Part shown: piece by piece, positions 62,988 to 64,000 of the stretch | How positions within the stretch are numbered: the stretch's first letter is position 1 | Layout of the letters: every line of letters begins with the position of its first letter | Assembly: GCF_023278565.1 (NCBI RefSeq) | Contig: NC_064677.1 | Location: 3,472,001 to 3,536,000 of the forward strand | From: Colletotrichum lupini | Taxonomy: Eukaryota; Ascomycota; Sordariomycetes; Glomerellales; Glomerellaceae | Length of the DNA stretch: 64,000 nucleotides | Direction of reading: 5' to 3' | Notes under the pieces: generated by a model | The model's input: the letters and a program-made list of their open reading frames with translations, nothing else | Told to the model about the DNA's origin: nothing | Databases searched by the model: none | Position numbers and translations under genes: made by a program

Positions 62988-64000
62988 TGTGAGGCGATTG
63001 TATTTTTTTCGGAGAAGGTGAAGGAGGTGGTGGGATGTGGGATCACGAGTGCCTTGGGTAAGGTAGAATTAACGAGGTACGAGGTGGCCGGGCGCAAAGC
63101 AGTTTGGCTAGAGGTTGCTCAAGTTGCCGCTTCTCGAATTTTTTGTTAATCTTATCTTATCGGAGGAGGGGCCGCTTGGCTCATATCGGGCTTAGCGTGG
63201 TTCGACGAGTGGGTGCTGGAATCTACACCGAGATTCACCGAAATCTGACCGAGATTCGTCTTTCACACCTAAATGTGATACCTTTAGTTCCGTGCCGTAC
63301 TTGAGGTATTCAAGTTCCTTGGAGTCTCTTTTTTCTTTTCGTAGAAATCATCTTTATCATAAATTACGACAGATTCAAGGCGTTCTGGAAAGGTTTTTTT
63401 GAGAGGAGTATGAGGTCGAGTCCTCCTTGTGGATGGTTTTAATCGAATCTTCTCGCGGATATCGCCTGAGAAGCTTCAGGACTCTCTCCATGCTGAAACC
63501 TTCTCTATCATCGTATCAACATTTTTTGAGTGTCAATTTCTTTCAAACCATAGGCATTCGTTGGGACACACTGTTTACAAGTAGTAAAAGAAACGCCGAT
63601 ATCTTTACAATCTGTGTTCCAGCGTTCTTGCCTCTCACGCAGCTGTCGATACCTTAAAGTAGGCAGGTAGGTGCCTTGCGCGTGGCACATCCCACCTGCG
63701 CCTTCATGTATATTCGTCCTGAACACCACAATACACCACAGATGAAGCCCATATAGGCCCCCTCAATACCATTCTCGTCACCAGCAACAGCAGGCGCTCC
63801 TCTAGGCCGGGGGGTCAGGTCAAACTGGACTGGGTGGTGGAGTGGTTCGTTGTCAACAATTAACATCTACGCCAACCAGCCTACTCGACAACAGGCTAAG
63901 CGCATACGAGAGTTCACGAGTTCGAATTCCAGAATAAGCACTAGATATCCCGAGTTCCCAGCATGAGCACCAAGAGATGTAGCCCCCAGCTCAGCACCGG
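62988..64000. other. NOP16 upstream region to the window end
   Basis: Promoter side of NOP16. No gene is supported. A GTTCGAATTCC string near 63919 resembles a tRNA B-box, but the T-stem does not pair. Confidence 0.45.

Noticed and set aside
63830..63945. GTTCGAATTCC resembling a tRNA B-box
   Set aside because: The flanking bases do not pair as a T-stem, and no A-box is at the right distance.

Overview
The window is nuclear DNA of a filamentous ascomycete (Pezizomycotina, most like a Sordariomycete). The evidence is spliceosomal introns of mostly 50-80 nt with GTAAGT/GTATGT/GTGAGT donors and CTAAC-type branch sites, fungus-specific genes (Cut12-type spindle pole body protein, Rit1, Nta1, class B J-protein, MARVEL protein), and an A+T-dominated block carrying the signature of repeat-induced point mutation (RIP). 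The genus cannot be fixed from the sequence alone.

Left arm (1-18.6 kb), all genes on the minus strand: a secreted GH43 glycosidase (1014-2036); CBF5, the H/ACA pseudouridine synthase, in 12 exons (4351-7007); a single-pass membrane protein with a Cys-containing ectodomain (7658-9101); an NTA1-type N-terminal amidase with a very long disordered tail (10945-14091); and a secreted-protein gene that appears frameshifted (16241-17186).

Middle (about 18.65-27.5 kb): a RIP-saturated island. It holds a Ty3/Gypsy chromovirus of about 8.1 kb (18818-26895) with two 194-bp LTRs, a polypurine tract, and wrecked gag zinc knuckle, reverse transcriptase, integrase and chromodomain. About 2.3 kb of unexplained sequence lies between pol and the 3' LTR. 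A second degraded fragment lies outside the 3' LTR.

Right arm (27.5-64 kb): a paralogue of the left-arm membrane protein (29257-31157), so the two copies lie on either side of the island and point outward from it; a Derlin (ERAD); HIS3 with a TGACTC box; a Cut12-like protein; GCN2; CDC34; a UBA/UIM protein that looks like a catalytically dead USP25/28-type deubiquitinase; a Sis1-type J-protein with a four-unit heat-shock element upstream; a HAD phosphatase; RIT1; a MARVEL protein; and NOP16.

The genes are independent units, not operons, but themes recur. Amino-acid control: GCN2 kinase plus a HIS3 gene with a Gcn4/Cpc1-type box. Protein quality control and ubiquitin: Derlin, CDC34, USP-like protein, Sis1, Nta1. 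RNA modification and ribosome assembly: CBF5, RIT1, NOP16. Exon junctions were worked out by hand from splice motifs, reading-frame continuity and family motifs; all multi-exon models below close in frame except the secreted-protein gene at 16241-17186.
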